Shown here in pieces: positions 34,788 to 45,497 of a DNA stretch of 64,000 nucleotides; the first letter of the stretch is position 1; each line of letters starts with the position of its first letter. A program made the position numbers and the translations under genes. The DNA is from Plantago ovata (Eukaryota; Streptophyta; Magnoliopsida; Lamiales; Plantaginaceae). Under the pieces are notes generated by a model, which saw nothing but the letters and a program-made list of their open reading frames with translations, ran no database searches and had not been told where the DNA came from. Where the stretch lies: contig CM051458.1 in NCBI GenBank assembly GCA_028274465.1, positions 58,269,253 to 58,333,252 of the forward strand. The letters are read 5' to 3'.

Positions 34788-35319
34788 AAATATCTTTTAA
34801 ACTTAAAGAAAATATGAGATATCTAAGTAAGGGGGAACTTTCAGCAAGTATCTAGATTGTTAATTCAAACTCGCTGAAAAGATTCTTGTCTATTTCAGCA
34901 AGCAATCTATCCCTTAATACTCGGTAAAATCAATTTGTGACGTTAAACTGGCACAGATAAACTCGCAAAAATCATGACATGAAATTCAATCGTGGCCATT
35001 GATTAAAAGGAGTTACTTATCTAACGGCTAACAAAACAAAGAGAGAGAGTGCTCTGACGGTTTTAGTTAGTGGGCCACTACGCATTCAATGCAAAGGCTC
35101 CACTAACTCCAGTGTTTCTCTGTTTTACCCTTGCTGAGAGCTCAAATCGATTGAGTTTCTCACACACCATAGACACTATATAAAGAAGGAGTTAGAGAAA
35201 TGACAAAATTCTTTAACTCACATTTCCTTTCTCTGCAAATTCTAGCCTGAATCTACTGTACCTCCGGTCAAAAAGCAAACTATCTCTTTTCGTACACTCT
35301 TTCTTGCTCTATATAAGAA
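34788..35319 (+). other. Intergenic region between pol and ORF3 of SIRE-A
   Basis: Non-coding, AT-rich sequence with scattered TTGCTGA words. Near its end it carries TATATAAA at 35177-35184, 136 bp before the ORF3 start, then pyrimidine-rich sequence. The same TATA box is kept in SIRE-B at 44725-44732. A separate ORF3 promoter is possible. Confidence 0.5.
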
Positions 35320-38300
35320 ATGGCTCCCAAGAGACAGTTATCAAAGTCCTCAAAGTCGTCAAAGGTTGATAGTGCTGAAACACGCACTGCTCCGGTGACT
35401 ACTCTGGCCCCAAACACAGCGAAAGTTGTGTTGAAAAAAGACCGAATCACAGAAAAACCTATGCCTCCGTCATATCTTGACACTGCAAAGTGTGAGATGT
35501 TGATGCAATGGGGAGGGTTTGCAAAAGAAAAGTACATTAGGTACTTTTATGAACAAGAACTTGATGACCAAAATGAAGAGGCGCTTGAGTTTATCAAGCA
35601 GCAAGGCCTCATGAACTTTATCTCTGCTCGCACTAAGCAAGTGAGCATGATTGATACTATGGAATTCTACAACAATGCAGAAATCCAGTCCCTTACAGAC
35701 AGTAATGGAATCACTGAAAAAGTGATCCTTACTTATGTCCAGAACACGCAAATCGTCCTGAAATGGACTGATTTAGCGGAGATTTTTCAGATTCCAACCA
35801 CTGGAACTGAAGATGACGTCACTGCCACTGACGAAGAAATAGAAGCTTTCTACAGTGACGTCAGAAATGAGAAAATGAAGAAAGGCGAGATACCTCCCGT
35901 GACTTGGACAAAGCACGTTAAGAGAAAGCATCTCTGCCATTCACTTGGTCTAGTAGCTCTGCTACTGATAAAAGTTCTTGACTCCCAAGTTGGAGGAATA
36001 GACCAAGTAGGCCTGAGAAGATGGCCATTGCTGATGCATATCTATGAAAATAAAACGGAACTTAACTGGGCTAAGTACATTTTCAACAGGCTTGTTGATT
36101 GTGTTTCTAAGTTCAAGGTTAAGGTAGAAGACAACAAGGTCTCACCTTCCTTTCCAGTTATGTATGGAATCAAGATATGCTATATCCTTGAACATTTCAG
36201 GATTCAGCTAAGAAACCCATTGCCAATCAAGAAATCTGTGTGCAATGTGGGAAGATCTTTCTACAAGCAGAATGTACCTAAGATTGCTGGAAAGAAAACT
36301 AAGAAGACAACAACTGCAAATGTTGTCAGCTCAAGCCAGCAAGAAAGGTATACAACAGCTGCAGATGTTACCACTCAGCAACTTAGAGATGAAACTGTTG
36401 TTGGTGCTGGTAACACAATTGAAACTGCTGTAGAAAATCAACAAGGTACGTGTACAACACCAGTTGCTGAAAATGCAACAATAGATGACTCTGGGAAACT
36501 GGAGAAATCTAAAAAGAAAAAGAGGAAAGCTGATGATGACACTCAGACTGCAGCGTCATCAGCAAATCCCGTACCAAAGAGGAAACGGACAAGCAACAAA
36601 AGAAAGAAAACACTGGCTCCCCAGTCAGTCCCTGATGTCCAAGACTCCTCAGTCAATTTCCAGACAAATGCTGAAACGCATTTGCCAGTAGATGTTGCTG
36701 AAGTAATTACTGAAACATATATCAGCAATGTTGAAGTGTTTGCGGAAGCCTTCAACAATCAACTCAACGTTGATAACTCTACTGAGAATAGACCACAAGG
36801 CAATGGAAACGAAATTCCTGCCCAAGTCCCAGATATCTACATTGTAGATATTCCAAATGACCCAACATTGGAACCAGCAAGTGATATTGCTGCTGATCTG
36901 CAAAGAGCGGCACTTGCTGATGCTGCTGAAAAGATGGTTGCTGAACAAGCAACTCATCAAGTTGCTGAAACCCAGCTTGCTGAAGAACCAGTTGCTGAAA
37001 TAGCATGGTTCCAGTTCCTGAAGTTGCTAAAACTCAAGAAGCATTATTCAAATACGCATCTCTTGATGCTGAGAATACTGGCCCAAGTTCACCCAAGACA
37101 TCAATTGACAAAGTACAGCTTGTACTGGAAGATTTAAGCAAACAAATGGAGTTGGAGATTGAAGAATCATCCAACAAGTGAATTGATCTCTTCATGACAA
37201 GCAGTGAGCTTAAAGGTCAAGATGCTTCTGCTCAACTTGTCATTTCAGAGACAAGGGAGATTGCTGAAACCGCACAGCTTTCTCAATTAGAGCAAAACCA
37301 GAAGTCTGTTGAAGAAACAGTCCAAGAAACTGAAGAAACTGTTAATGTTGAAAGGACTGAGCCACAACCTGTCCTTCCTCCGCAGGTAGTTAATTCAACC
37401 ATCAGTAAAACTTCAAATTCTGAAAATTGTTCTTTTGCTAAAATTATTCTTTCTCTACAGACTTCTCAAGATGCAAGTCAGATGGTTGCTGAAGCCTCTG
37501 CACCAGAACCAACACTCCCTGCTCAGCAGGTAGTTAATAATTTTGGTATAAAAACTAAGTTTGACAGCTTAGTACTTGTGTCTAATTTTAATTTATTTCA
37601 GGATGAACAAATGGAGGATGCTACTCCAGCTCCTCATGGAATGGAAATTGTACTACATGAGCTTGCTGACTCTCAGCAGGTAAATCATGTTTCAGATTTA
37701 AACTCTAAAACAATTCTCCAAACCAATCCTGATCTAAATAAAATTATTTTTCAGGCTCAAAAGGAGACCACTGAAGTGGTACTCATCACTGAAGATCAGC
37801 AAGTAAGTTCTGAAGAACTTTACTTGAACTTCAAGAGGACAACTTTGTCACGAGTTGCTAAGTCTGTCAGCAACTGGCAAAGGTATAGGAGAATGGATTT
37901 CTCAGATCTTCACCTTCATCTCTCAAACGAGAAAAAGAGATCTTCTCTGTTAAAGCTCGAAACATTTGTCCACTCCATCCTTCCTGAAGAAATGACATAT
38001 TCTCAGCAAATGAGCTCCAATCTGATTGCTCAAATCAGAGAGAGTATGAAGGCCAAATTTAAGAGTGCCTCTCCAGCTGAACAAGCTGTGATGCTCAAAG
38101 GTCTTTTTGTTCCTGTGGTGGCTGATCCCCACAAATTAACTGAGTAAGAGGAAGTGACAAGTGTTGCTTTGTATAAGCACGTTGAGCTAGTCATTTTAAC
38201 AGATGATGAAGAAGAAGAGGAAGATGAGAACATTCCCACTGATCCCAGTGATGATGAAGGGAAAGATTCTAAGGACAAGAAAGATGACGATGATGACAAT

Positions 38301-38594
38301 CAAGGTCCAAGTCCTGGTGCTGGTGGATTGAAGTTAACAGTTGCTGAAAATACCCCATCTGACAATCAGCAAGCTGAACAACAACAATCTCAGCAAGAAT
38401 CTCAACCTCCTCCTGCTGATGCTGAAAATCAAGCACCTGTGCAAGGTGCTGATACTGAAGAAGAATACGCCAGAAAAAGGGCTGCCTTGAAAAATGGCAA
38501 AAGTCCAGTTTCTGATGCCAAGGTTACTGAAGAAAACCTTGAAGATGAGGATGAAGAAGATGAAGATTACCAACGCGCTCTACAAACAGTCTAG
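35320..38594 (+). pseudogene. ORF3 of SIRE-A (Sirevirus third ORF)
   Basis: It starts MAPKRQLSKSSKSSKVDS, a basic Ser/Lys-rich arm. A globular part follows (MLMQWGGFAKEKYIRYFYEQ, MEFYNNAEIQSL, LAEIFQIPTTG, SPSFPVMYGIKICYILEHF) whose order of motifs recalls the ORF2 domain of the Gypsy elements. The middle is Lys-rich and then Ala/Glu/Gln-rich with many VAE words, and the C-terminal part has an acidic stretch (DDEEEEEDEN). No membrane segments or signal peptide are seen, so envelope function is unsupported. It is broken by one or two breaks, and its 3' end runs toward the gap. Confidence 0.65.
37386..37754 (+). other. Three short candidate introns in SIRE-A ORF3
   Basis: Segments 37386-37460 (75 nt), 37530-37601 (72 nt) and 37680-37754 (75 nt) each start CAG|GTA and end in a T-rich tract and AG. 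Each is AT-rich, a multiple of three, in phase 0, and lies between small blocks of 69 and 78 nt that end in CAG. The same boundaries are seen in SIRE-B around 42160-42540. Splicing is inferred only. Confidence 0.5.
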
Positions 38595-38793
38595 TGATCC
38601 ATGCAAGGCATACGCAGGATCTGAAATTGGTGAATCTTCAAGACCAAAACAAAAGGAAGTTCCATCCCTTCCAATTACTACTGGCGCAACTCCAGTTATT
38701 GAGTCCCAAACTCAATTGACCAAAACTAACTACTGGCGAACTCCAGTAATGAGCCACAAACTCAATTGAAACAACTAACTACTGGTGAACCTC
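38595..38793 (+). other. SIRE-A sequence up to the assembly gap
   Basis: It continues ORF3-related sequence with imperfect tandem repeats of the ACTACTGGCGAACTCCAG type (about 38680-38793). The homologous segment of SIRE-B at about 41060-41240 has the same repeated block. It ends at the N run. Confidence 0.7.
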
Positions 38794-38893
38794 NNNNNNN
38801 NNNNNNNNNNNNNNNNNNNNNNNNNNNNNNNNNNNNNNNNNNNNNNNNNNNNNNNNNNNNNNNNNNNNNNNNNNNNNNNNNNNNNNNNNNNNN
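38794..38893. other. Assembly gap, exactly 100 N
   Basis: One hundred consecutive N, the usual placeholder for a scaffold join of unknown size. The left side is SIRE-A on +, the right side starts inside an LTR of SIRE-B on -. Flank evidence suggests that the right contig is reversed. Confidence 0.95.
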
Positions 38894-39093
38894 CTTTTTA
38901 GCAAAATAAAATACATCGTAAGCGGTAAAAAACCCAACTTAACGAACACCTAATCTAAGTCTTCAGCAAACGGTTCCTCTTTTACAATGTCCTTAAAATT
39001 CTAAAATTCAATGGACCTTAAGAGTACTATTTACTGGACTTTCCTTAATTTGGCATGGTTAATTGCTCATCAAAATTTACAAGTTTCCTAACA
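38894..39093 (-). repeat. 3' LTR fragment of SIRE-B
   Basis: It matches the first 200 bp of the Sirevirus LTR in sense (TGTTAGGAAACTTG at 39093). The rest is lost in the gap. Confidence 0.85.
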
Positions 39094-39110
39094 AATTTTT
39101 CCCCCCTTTT
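39094..39110 (-). promoter_or_regulatory. Polypurine tract of SIRE-B
   Basis: In sense AAAAGGGGGGAAAAATT directly before the LTR start. The same tract stands next to LTR F at 63716-63730. Confidence 0.85.
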
Positions 39111-42100
39111 GATGTAGCAGCCATGGCTAAATTAATTGTTACCCTTTTAGAGGTTTCTGATGTTGAATAAATCAGTTGATTAATGCAAGCATACTTGAAT
39201 ATTAAACATAAGCATAAGTAAATTGCATAATCAAAACCAATAAGAGTCAAAAGCTTCATTGCTGATAGTTATTTTCGAAGTTTTACATTTAGACATGAAA
39301 TAGCAGAGATAACCAGAAATCAGCAATCAAAAACTTTAACAAAAGTATTACAGGGACTTAGCTCTTTCCAGAGGATTTCTCTCAAAATCTCTCTTACACT
39401 CTTCTCAGCAAGTGCAGTAATTCAACACAACACAGTCCTTTTCGTAGTTTTCCATAAGCCTACGGACTTGTAGTGAAGAATTCTTGCATTTAATTTGCAG
39501 GCAGTATGATGATGCTTTTCAGCATTCATTTCCATGTAGTTGGTCACCCACAAATGCATGCCCCAATTGCTGGCATGGAGAAGCTTGTATCTAAATGCTT
39601 TTTCGGATGATCTTTCTTAGCAGAGAAGATCTTCTTCTTGATCCTTAGCAGGAGATAGAAGTACTCATAAGGAATCAATCCAAGTCTCTTCTTTGTTTTC
39701 TTTGTTACTGGGTCAGAGTAGTAAGCAATGCCAGGTGGTTTGATCAGATTTGGTTCTTGTTTCTATGTCTTACCAATGGCATTCTTCTTACTGAGACCTC
39801 AAGATTCAACCATCTCCCAGCAATATTTCTTGGGAGGGATTCTTCCCTTTGCTTTCTTTGGACTTGAGTTCAATCCATTTGAACATTTGATTCAATATGG
39901 CTGTAGGAAAGAACTCATTCACCAGCAAGTCTTCCAGCTTTAAAATCCAGCAACCATGAATGTTTCTGATTACATTCTGAGTGGTTTCTCATTGCTGGTC
40001 TTTGTGTATTCAATGCCGGAGCCAATAGCAATGCTGGCCAGCCTCTTTTTCTTCTTGTCTTAGCATTGTCTTGATCTCTTGCTGAAGAGTCAGACGAAAA
40101 ATGCTTTGAGTGGCCAGACGGAGTCAAGGCTGTTAAGGGTCTAGCTCTTATGGCTTGAGCTATTGTTTGATTGTCATCATCTTCATCATCATCATTCAGA
40201 TTGTGATGACTTTCAGTATGGCAAAAATCTTGAGTTTCAGCAGCGGTTTTTTCTCTTTTTGGTACTTGCTGAATTCAACTCAGATTCTGCTTGCCTTTTA
40301 GAACTTTGCTCTTTTTCAGCAAGTGGTTCTATGGGCAGTGGCACATCAACAGCAGGAGGGGTTTGGTTTCTTTTCGGTATTCTTCTTTTCCCCCTTAGAC
40401 ATGATTGCAACATCGGAGTGATGTGCAAGAATAAAACTCATTGCATTTTCAGCAAGAGTGCTAAACTGTATACTTCATGATGATTTGTTGCTGGTCAGAG
40501 TCATTTTGACAACTCTCTTTGAATACTCATCATGTTCTCTTCATGTCTTTTCTCTGTTGCGGCCTTCTCATCCATGAAAGTCTGAGCCTTCACGAGAGCG
40601 GTCTTTGCTAGCTTAGAGCGTGACTTACATCTTCTTCATAGCTTTTGTGATAAAGACTGATGTCTTTCTGAGCTATGGTCAAAGTAGTAGTGCGTCTCAG
40701 CACTGTAGCCAATATCTTTCCAAAGTCAAGTGGGCTCTCAGCAAGCAATGCCTCATCTTCAGCTTTGCAGGCATCATGGACTTCCTTTAGTGCTAAAATT
40801 CTAGGAGTAAACTCCTCAACTCTTGGGAACGGCACTAAATGTGGTGTCAAGAATGAACCTTAAGTTCGGAAGCAAACTGATCATCACGCATCAGCAATTC
40901 TGCTCTTAGACCATCGTCTATCATTGATGTAATCAGGAGGAGGAATCTGAACAACTTTGGGTCTCGCTTGGATTGTTCATCCTCATTTCTGACAAGTAGT
41001 CATCATCCTCAGATTCATCAAGTTGAGCAACTTTGAACCTTTATCAGTAGCTTCACTTCCTTTTTGTTGAGTGGTTGCTGATGGCAACGCTTCAGACTCA
41101 ACAACTGGAGTTTCACCAGTAGTTAGTTTTAATTGAGTAGTTGCTGAAGGCAACGTTTGAGACTCAATGACTGGAGTTTCGCCAGAGTAGTTTAATTGAG
41201 TTTGAGACTCAATACTACTGGAGTTTCGCCAGTAGTAATGGAAGGGAGGGGACTTCCTTTGATCTTACTCCTGAAGATTGACCAATTCTAGATCCTGCGT
41301 ATGCCTTGCATGGATCAAGAGACTGTTCTGGAGAGCGCGTTGGTAATCTTCATCTTGTTCTTCTCATCATCATCAGGTTTTCTTCAGTAACCTTGGCATC
41401 AGAAACTGGACTTTTGCCATTTTTCAAGGCAGCCCTTTTTCTGGCATATTCTTCTTCAGTATCAGCACCTTGCACAGGTGCTTGATTTTCAGCAGCAGCA
41501 GGAGGAGGTTGAGATTCTTGCTGAGGTTGTTGTTGTTCAGCTTGCTGATTTTCGGTTGAGCATTTTCAGCAACTGTCAACTTCAATCCTCCAGCATCAGG
41601 ACTTGGACCTTGATTGTCATCATCATCGTCTTTCTTGTCCTTGGAATCTTTCCCTTCATCATCACTGGGATCAGTGGAATGTTCTCATCTTCTTCTTCTT
41701 CATCATCATCGTCGGTCAGAATGACTAGCTCAACGTGCTTATACAAAGCAACACTTGTCACTTCCTCTTCCTCATTGATTTTGTGGGGATCAGCCACCAC
41801 AGGTACAAATGAACCTTTGAGCATCACAGCTTGTTCAGCTGGAGAGGCACTCTTGAATTTTGCCTTCATATTCTCTCTGATTTGAGCAATCAGATTCGAG
41901 CTCATTTGCTGAGAATATGACATTTCTTCAGGAAGGATGGAGTGGACAAATGTTTCGAGCTTCAGCAGAGAAGATCTCTTTTTCTCGTTTGAAAGATGAA
42001 GGTGAAGATCAGAGAAGTCCATTCGCCTGTACCTTTGCCAGTTGCTGACGGACTTAGCAACTCTTGACAAAGTTGTCCTTTTGAAGTTCAAGTACAGTTC

Positions 42101-44589
42101 CTCAGAACTTACTTGATGATCTTCAGTGATGAGTACCACTTCAGTGGTCTCCTTTTGAGCCTAAAAAGAACGTTATTTAGATCAGGATTGGTTTGGAGAA
42201 TTGTTTTAGAGTTCATATCTGAAACATGATTTACCTGCTGAGAGTCAGCAAGCTCATGTAGTACAATTTCCATTCCATGAGGAGCTTGAGTAGCATCCTC
42301 CATTTGTTCATCCTGAAATAAATTAGAGTTAGACACAAGTACTAAGCTGTCAAACTTAGTTTTATACCAAAATCATTAACTACCTGCTGAGCAGGGAGTG
42401 TTGGTTCTGGTGCAGAGGCTTCAGCAACCATCTGACTTGCATCTTGAGAAGTCTGTAGAGATAATATAATATTAGCAAAAGAATAAGTTTCAGAAATTGA
42501 AGTTTTACTGATGGTTGAATTAACTACCTGCTGAAGAAGGACAGGTTGTGGCTCAGTCCTTTCAGCATTAACAGTTTCTTCAGCTTCTTGGACTGTTTCT
42601 TCAGCAGACTTCTGGTTTTGCTCTATTTGAGAAAGCTGTGCGGTTTCAGCAATCTCCCTTGTCTCTGAAATGACAAGTTGAGCAGAAGCATCTTGACCCT
42701 TGAGCTCACTGCTTGTCATGAAGACATCAATGGATTTGTTGGATGATTCTTCAATCTCCAACTCCATTTGTTTGCTTATTTCTTCCAGTACAAGCTGGAC
42801 TTTGTCGATTGATGTCTTGGGTGAACTTGGCCAGTATTCTCAGCATCACGAGATGCGTCGTTGAATAATGCTTCTTGTGTTTCAGCAACTTCTTGAACTG
42901 GAACCATTGCTGTCTCAGCAACTGGTCCTTCAGCAAGCGGGGTTTCAGCAACTTGATGAGTTGCTTGTTCAGCAACCATCTTTTCAGCAGCATCAGCAAG
43001 TGCCGCTCTTTGCAGATCAGCAGCAATGTCACTTGCTGGTTCCAAAGTTGGATCATCTAAATTATCTACAATGTAGATATCTGGGACTTGGGCAGGAATT
43101 TCATTTCCACTGCCTTGTGGTCTATTCTCAGTAGAGGTATCAACGTTAAGTTGATTGTTGAAGGCTTCCGCAAACACTTCAACATTGCTGACATAGGTTT
43201 CAGTAATCACCTCAGCAACATCTACTGGCAAATGCGTTTCAGCATTTGTCTGGGAATTGTCTGAGAGGTCTTGGACAGCAGGGACTGACTTGCGGGCCAG
43301 TGTTTCTTTCTTTTGTTGCTGGTCCGTTTCCTCTTAGGTACGGGGTTTGCTGATGACGCTGCAGTCTGAGTGTCATCATCAGCTTTCCTCTTTTTCTTGT
43401 TAGATTTCTCCAGTTTCCCAGAGTTCTATAGTTGCATTTTCAGCAACGGCTGTTGTACACGTACCTTGTTGATTTTCTACAGCAGTTTCATTTTGTGTTA
43501 CCACCACCAACAGCAGTTTCATCTCTAAGTTGCTGAGTGGTAACATCTGCAGCTGTTGTATACCTTTCTTGCTGGCTTGTGCTGACAACATTTGCAGTTG
43601 TTGTCTTCTTAGTTTTCTTTCCAGCAGTCTTAGGTACATTCTGCTTGTAGAATGATCTTCCCACATTGCACACAGATTTCTTGATTGGCAATGGGTTTCT
43701 TAGCTGAATCCTGAAATGTTCAAGGATGTAGCATATCTTGATTCCATACATAACTGGAAGGAAGGTGAGACCTTGTTGTCTTCTACCTTTACCTTAAACT
43801 TAGTAACACAATCAACAAGCCTGTTGAAAATGTACTTAGCCCAGTTAAGTTCCGTTTTATTTTCATGGATATGCATCAGCAATGGCCATCTTCTCAGGCC
43901 TACTTGGTCAATTCCTCCAACTTGGGAGTCAAGAACTTTTATTAGTAGCAGAGCTACTAGACCAAGTGAATGGCAGAGATGCTTTCTCTTAACGTGCTTT
44001 GTCCAAGTCACGGGAGCAATCTCGCCTTTCTTCATTTTCTCATTTCTGACGTCACTGTAGAAAGCTTCAATTTCTTCGTCAGTGGCAGTGACGTCATCTT
44101 CAGTTCCAGTGGTTGGAATCTGAAAAATCTCCGCTAAATCAGTCCATTTCAGGACGATTTGCGTGTTCTGAACTGTAGTAAAGATCACTTTTTCAGTGAC
44201 TCCTTTACTATCAGTAAGGGACTGGATTTCTGCATTGTTGTAGAATTCCATTGTATCAATCATGCTCACTTGCTTAGTGCGAGCAGAGATAAAGTTCATG
44301 TGGCCTTGCTGCTTGATAAGCTCAAGCGCCTCTTCATTTTCGTCATCGAGTTCTTGTTCATAAAAGTACCTAATGTACTTTTCTTTTGCAAAACCTCCCC
44401 ATTGCATCAACATCTCACACTTTGCAGTGTCAAGATATGACGGAGGCATAGGTTTTCGGATATGCGGTCGTTTTTCAACACAACTTTCGTTGTGTTTGTA
44501 GCCGGAGTAGTCACCGGAGCAGTGCGTGTTTCAGCACTGTCAACCTTTGATGACTTTGAGGACTTAGAAGACTGTCTCTTGGGAGCCAT
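39111..44589 (-). pseudogene. ORF3 of SIRE-B and its 3' non-coding end
   Basis: It starts at 44589 with MAPKRQSSKSSKSSKVDS and follows the layout of SIRE-A ORF3. It extends further, through a Lys/Pro-rich stretch (about 40240-40430), a segment with FPRVEEFTPRILALKEVHDA (about 40608-40850) and a C-terminal part around 39600-39950 with LGLIPYEYFYLLLRIKKK. The last 300 bases or so to 39111 are non-coding. It is broken at several places. Candidate introns match those of SIRE-A. Confidence 0.6.
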
Positions 44590-45497
44590 TTCTTTTATAG
44601 AGCAAGGAAATGTGTACAAAAAGAGATAGTTTGCTTTTTGACCGGAGGTACAGAAGATTCAGGCTAAAATTTGCAGAGAAGGGAAATGTGAGTTAAAGAA
44701 TTTTGTCATTTCTCTAACTCCTTCTTTATATAGTGTCTCTGGTGTGTGAGAAACTCAATCGATTTGAGCTCTCAGCAAGGGTAAAACACAGAAACACTGA
44801 AGTTAGGGAAGCCTTTGCATTAAATGCGTAGTGGCCCACTAACTTGAAACCGTCAGAGCATTCTCTCTCTTTGTTTTATTAACCGTTAGATTAGTAACTC
44901 CTTTTAATCAATGGCCACGATTGAATTTCATGTCATGATTATTACGAGTTTATCTGTGCCCGATTAACGTCACAAATTGATTTTACCGAGTTTTAAGGGA
45001 ATAGATTGCTTGCTGAAATAGACAAGAATCTTTTCAGCGAGTTTGAATTATCAACCTAGATACTTGTTGAAAGTTCCCCCTTACTTAGATATCTCATATT
45101 TTCTTATGTTTAAAAGATATTTCTGATTTCCCGTATCAGTAAATTCTTTTGTACTTGAGATATCCTTTGGTAAAATCTGAGAGATGAGCTTTGCTCTTTT
45201 TCTGAGTTCACGTCTCAGAAAATTCCTTTGATACTTGAATACCTGTTTCAGTATCTTTGATTATCTGAGTGCCTGTCTCAGCAATCCTTAAGCTCTTTCT
45301 CTTACTGAGTGCCTGTCTCAGCAAGTGATCAAGTTTTCTAACAAATATCAGTTTTGAAAGAATTATTTGTTGAATGCCTGTTTCAACAAACATGTAGTGA
45401 CCTATCATTTCTTAGAAGAAATTAGTCACTGAGTCTTTTAAACATGAATACTTTGGCTTGCTGAATACATGTTTCAGCATTCTGCCAAGTGTATCCT
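44590..45497 (-). repeat. SIRE-B region between pol and ORF3 with dyad series
   Basis: In sense it has the CTGA...TCAG 17-bp dyads (for example 45202-45218, about 45266-45282, about 45304-45320, about 45461-45477) then AT-rich sequence with TATATAAA at 44725-44732 upstream of ORF3. It mirrors 34425-35319. Confidence 0.75.

Larger units (their letters stand above)
13814..38793 (+). mobile_element. Sirevirus-like Copia element SIRE-A (interrupted by element I)
   Basis: A plus-strand Copia element with LTR 13814-15543, Met primer site, gag with CCHC knuckle, protease-integrase-RT-RNase H, and a long third ORF downstream of pol as in Sireviruses. Element I is inserted in pol (ACCTC at 19611-19615 and 32620-32624). 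The right side ends in the 100-N gap. Its likely 3' LTR is at 61969-63715, reversed, with matching TTTAC flank. It is broken, with several breaks in gag and pol. Confidence 0.85.

Noticed and set aside
35320-38594. Envelope glycoprotein in the Sirevirus
   Set aside because: No signal peptide, transmembrane segment or cysteine-rich ectodomain is visible; the product is basic, then acidic and low-complexity.
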